Of a stretch of 64,000 nt of DNA, positions 60,672-64,000 are shown one piece after another. The stretch is from Rhizomucor pusillus (Eukaryota; Mucoromycota; Mucoromycetes; Mucorales; Lichtheimiaceae). The DNA is taken from NCBI GenBank assembly GCA_900175165.2, contig FWWN02000334.1, forward strand, positions 1 to 64,000, given 5' to 3'. The notes beneath the pieces were generated by a model. That model worked only from the letters and a program-made list of their open reading frames with translations. It was not told where the DNA came from and did not search any database. The position numbers and the translations under genes were made by a program. Position 1 is the first letter of the stretch. Each line of letters starts with the position of its first letter.

Positions 60672-62507
60672 CTATGCTGATTTTGTCGAGAATATCTGCT
60701 GATGATGGGCAATGAGTATCTGCACAAGAGCCATGCCCATATTCATTTCTTTCAAGTACGTGGCTGCCGTTGCCATGGCTTCCTGCTGGTTTGCCGGAGC
60801 AGGCAGAACATCTGGAGATGCGTTGTTGTTGTTGCTAGATCGTACCAAATTTGGTGTCAGCACGACCGCCAAATTGTGAGCTGTCATGCGATTCTTGTCG
60901 GCGTGGCAGGCAACTTGGTGGAAGAATTCAAAAAGATATTGCAGCAGAGCCAACTGATGCGGCTTATCGCGGTAAGCCTCCTGGAATTTTGCCCTGATAG
61001 TTTCCAGAACTTCAGGCGAACAATCTGCGGAATCTGCTTACCACTTGGTTTAATCCCATTTGTTCGGTTTTCTCTTGAAAGCAAGTCATAGCTACCTGGT
61101 AATTTTCCCAAACCGGCGCAGAAAGCAGAATCGATCAACGGTGTTGGCAATTCTTTGAGGAATATTTTCAACAAGGACGCCGAAACCTCCACATCATGAC
61201 GCGACAAGTCGATTTGTATTCCTACACAATCCAAAGTCTGCTAGGTACAATATTCTCTGGTAACCTGCAGACGATATAAAACCTTACCTTGGTTCAACTC
61301 CCTCTTGACCATCTGAAGTTCATCGCTAGCGGGTGACTTTCGAAAGATTCCTTCTTTCTCCAGGCCTATTCGGCAAGATGCAATCAATCGCCTGCACAAG
61401 ACAGATGCTATCTTTTCACATGCCTTTTGTTCGTAACTGTGCGACGAGTTTCTGCACTATCCGAGGGATGTAACGAGTTCCAGCCTCGTTCTTTTCCCAT
61501 CCTTCCAGGGCAGCCAGTTCTTCCAGGGAAAGTCCAAATGCGAGCGATGGCAGGGGCCGTTTGCTGCTGTCTAGCGATACACTGTATCTAGGATGTGCAG
61601 GCGGCATCGGCGGCAGCTGAGCATCATACTTTCGCACTTGCTGGGGTATAAACTGGGTTGAGATCTGGATAGATCCCAAGAGTTCCTGCAAAGTCGAACA
61701 GTATCGTAGTTTCCGTGCAAACTTGGGACTGAATAGACGAATAAGCATCGACAAATTACAGGGACGGATAGCCCGCGCAAACAAGAAAAAGAACTTTACC
61801 TAGTAATCTTGTTGGCCAGATCGAAAATTAAACGGTATGTGCGTGTCAGGTGGACAACATACAGCGCTTTCAGATTCTTTTTATATCTGCAATCTAGACA
61901 TTCAGCCCAATATGTTCTGCAACTCAAAATCATATACATCTATATATACCTTCGATCAAGCGCTCGGTAAGCCTTCAGCAACCACATCCAGGAAGGCCGG
62001 TACTGCGCTGGCGACGAGAAGAATACAAGTACATAGTCGCTCTCGACAAACTCGTTCCTTACATCCAGTGTTAAACATATATATCAGAATGTATATATCC
62101 ACACATGCAGGATTCGCTTACAATCGGCCTAGGATGAATCTATCGGGTTTGTTGTACCATTATTCGTTCATGCATAAATTAAAATATATTCTAGCTGACG
62201 CCATTCCTAACATCCTCGTTTTACCCAAGAATCAAGTCATAGTTGGTAGTATCTGGGTCAGGCAGGTTACAGGCGCATAACACAAGGATAGGTCTGCTTT
62301 CACTATCAACACCTGGTTGCAAAGATAACAATAATAGCATTTAGCAAGTTTGCTTTTGTTATCGAAATGACTCACGAATGAATCCGATGAAAACACTGCG
62401 AATTGCTCAGTGATCGAGCTAGACGTACCAGCTTCGTAAATAATGTTCAAGGGTGAGATTCCTTTGAATTCTGGACTAGTGGGTGACAATGGTTCCACTA
62501 TTGACAT
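60672..62507 (-). CDS. CRAL-TRIO (BCH-like) plus RhoGAP protein, p50RhoGAP/ARHGAP1 type
   Basis: Stimulates GTP hydrolysis by Rho/Cdc42 GTPases; the lipid-binding-like N-terminal domain is expected to target membranes. Eight exons on minus: 62429-62507, 62225-62312, 61950-62057, 61800-61886, 61424-61728, 61288-61365, 61096-61221, 60672-61036; 411 aa. CRAL-TRIO part: DSESRPILVLCACNLPDPD, NEFVESDYVLVFFSS, WMWLLKAYRALDRRYKKNLK and ITSPKFARKLRYC. RhoGAP part: GLEKEGIFRKSPASDEL with the Arg finger of GIFR, ASLLKIFLKELPTPLI, and NRMTAHNLAVVLTPNLV. The intron at 61423-61366 uses a GC donor (GCATGT). The join at 62225/62057 makes the TRIO domain about ten residues shorter than usual, so that junction may be wrong or an exon missed. 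Confidence 0.88.
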
Positions 62508-62960
62508 GACGACCGTGCGAGCGCGAACTAAAGAGCACGTCGGAGGATTGGCTCTTTCCTTTTGAAACTTTGCCGGGCTCCCCGGATGATCATCGACGTA
62601 GATATGTCATGTGTAAGACATGTAAACCTAGGACTACATAACATAGATAATATTGTACGAAACATTGAGCATAGGTTCCTCGTATCTTTTATTGCAATGT
62701 TATCAGTATCGCTCTTCTCGTTTGCTTTCAACGCAATGCAAGTACTCCACGTATTAAAGCAGCAGCATTATTACTGCGTATGAAGGAGGGCAGCATCAAG
62801 GCTAGTTCCTCCTATCCATAGATTTGCTATATTCGCTCCAATACAATAGTAAAGTGCCAAGTTTAATCTTATGCAAATAATGCGATGAGCATCCATGCAC
62901 AGAAGTCTTTAAACTTAGCACTGAAAAAAGGAACGAGTAATAATGGGCAACAAATAATAG
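62508..62960. other. Intergenic upstream of the RhoGAP gene
   Basis: Promoter side of the RhoGAP gene; no credible frame, no RNA gene seen. Confidence 0.45.
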
Positions 62961-63203
62961 CTAGCGGTCACCGATCCATCTGCAACAGCCTATTATACTG
63001 ACGAAACTTACTTTTTACCAAATGGAGACACCAATGTACCATTATCGATCTTGTCAGCCACTTCGATAGATGGCATCCTAGATAACATCTACCAATACAT
63101 CCTTGTGTGGACAACGGTGGTGCATGAACTGGGCTGGGTACTGCTCCAAAGGTTACACGGGAACAATCAACGGGTGCTGTATCCAGGGCGTTGTTGTTGT
63201 TGA
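62961..63203 (+). other. Open 81-codon segment with VVHELG, possible gene fragment
   Basis: This frame is open without an ATG and reads plausibly as protein: TDPSATAYYTDETYFLPNGD, LSATSIDGILDNIYQY, then WTTVVHELGWVLLQRLHGNN before a stop. It is preceded by AATAG, which could be a splice acceptor. Composition is protein-like and better than its surroundings. It might be an exon or relic of a secreted protein; I do not recognise the family, and there is no start and no continuing exon. Confidence 0.3.
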
Positions 63204-63842
63204 AGAAAATTGTCATTACATACATATCTCTGCTTTCGCTTCTATTTCAGGGATCATGTATCCAATGGAACACACAATAGCATAACGCACTGTACTATCT
63301 CTCTATCTTATTTTCTTTTCGCATGAGAGTGAGAAACTCATGGGCTTCCTCTGAAATTAGAACTGCCGTCTTTGGAACAGGGTTTCATCTTCCTTTTCTG
63401 CAGCTGCATACGCCCAACAACCTGTATACTCGCATTCAGCGATTTACCGCGGGGTCACAGCTTCCTCGGCGTAGGTGTTATTTCTGCTATTCCCAGCGTT
63501 GTCACATGAGTTATGTGATCTGATGCAAGGAACCCAGTCCCTGATTGACATAACCAGATCGCAGACGAAATCACGAGCGACCGGCTATCATCAAAGGCGG
63601 CCGAGGCAATATCCAAGATATGAATGAGCATTGCATTACAGGGTTTCTGTTCTACGTAGTTGCAGTGTATGCACAGCACTGTCAAACAACATGTGGGATT
63701 ACATGTTTGCTGCCAAATAAACGTGAATATCGGCAAGCGATGATTTCAAAGGACATTGGACTCAGGCTCCCAAAAAAAAATAGGTTGCATATATTCCCAC
63801 CATCGATGCCGGCAATCAGTCAGATCAGTTAAATGTGATTCC
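63204..63842. other. Intergenic near the right edge
   Basis: No gene, repeat or RNA recognised. Confidence 0.4.
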
Positions 63843-64000
63843 ATGAAACGATGCGTCTGGAACTGTCGTGCTTCAAGAAGGGAGCGGGAAGCGTCGGCAT
63901 TTCGGTATCCGACTGATGAAAGGGCTCGGATCACACATTTTTTGGGAAGGCCAGAAATAAAGGTTGGTGATCGAAAGATTCCCGACTTTTTTGGGCGACA
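63843..64000 (+). CDS. Possible 5' end of a gene cut by the window edge
   Basis: An ATG at 63843 opens a frame of 52 codons that is still open at the last base. It begins MKRCVWNCRASRREREASAF and contains FRYPTDERARITHFLGRP. The C-x3-C followed by F-x-x-P-x-D/R-x-R is slightly like the start of a THAP-type zinc finger, but too little is visible. Low confidence that it is coding. Confidence 0.25.
   Translation, partial: MKRCVWNCRASRREREASAFRYPTDERARITHFLGRPEIKVGDRKIPDFFGR

Overview
The window is nuclear DNA of a fungus, most probably an early-diverging filamentous lineage of Mucoromycota type. The reasons are: dense short genes with many 50-90 nt introns, fungal families throughout, a tuberin (TSC2) gene, GW-rich RNA biology genes, a chitin-deacetylase-like wall protein, and Fanzor and Tnp2 transposase remains of the kind common in these fungi. 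This assignment is inference; there is no rRNA or mitochondrial marker in the window.

Layout. 1-1166 holds a decayed Fanzor (eukaryotic TnpB-like) gene, followed by 2 kb with no readable gene. 3320-8604 (+) is a complete ABCC transporter in 11 exons. 9331-16538 (+) carries RPS7, a universal-stress-domain protein, ALG5 and a PMS1/PMS2-type MutL gene, the last two only 39 nt apart. 16709-20922 has a disordered protein (-), a tiny PLDc_N membrane protein (+), a PAS protein (+) and a C2H2 zinc-finger protein (-). After a 2.5 kb gene-free stretch come a secreted HExxH protein (+, 23401-24988), a GPI-type chitin-deacetylase homologue without catalytic residues (-), and a DED1/DDX3-type helicase with a GW-repeat N terminus (-, to 29892). 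Next are BUD32 (+) and a Nuc/PLD6-type phospholipase-D nuclease (+), then a Tnp2 transposase relic (-). 34896-42826 (-) has tuberin, a mitochondrial rhomboid and TRAX; nicotinamidase (+) diverges from TRAX. 43845-49918 (-) has Nup85, a small two-helix membrane protein and vigilin/Scp160; ALG10 (+) diverges from vigilin. 52495-62507 has a methyltransferase (+), BUD31 (-), a mitochondrial carrier (+), an acidic GPI-type protein (-), sulfiredoxin (+), a GDSL phospholipase-B-like protein (-) and a CRAL-TRIO/RhoGAP protein (-). The last 1.5 kb holds only fragments.

Genes that work together: ALG5 makes dolichyl-phosphate-glucose, the donor that ALG10 uses for the last glucose of the N-glycan precursor. 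The GW-rich helicase, TRAX, the PLD nuclease and vigilin all belong to RNA-metabolism families. I reconstructed exon structures by hand from splice signals and frame; every multi-exon model given here has a total coding length divisible by three. About 107 introns are modelled, and nine need a GC-AG donor, eight of them GCAAGT. That is unusually many and would break annotation by GT-AG-only gene finders.
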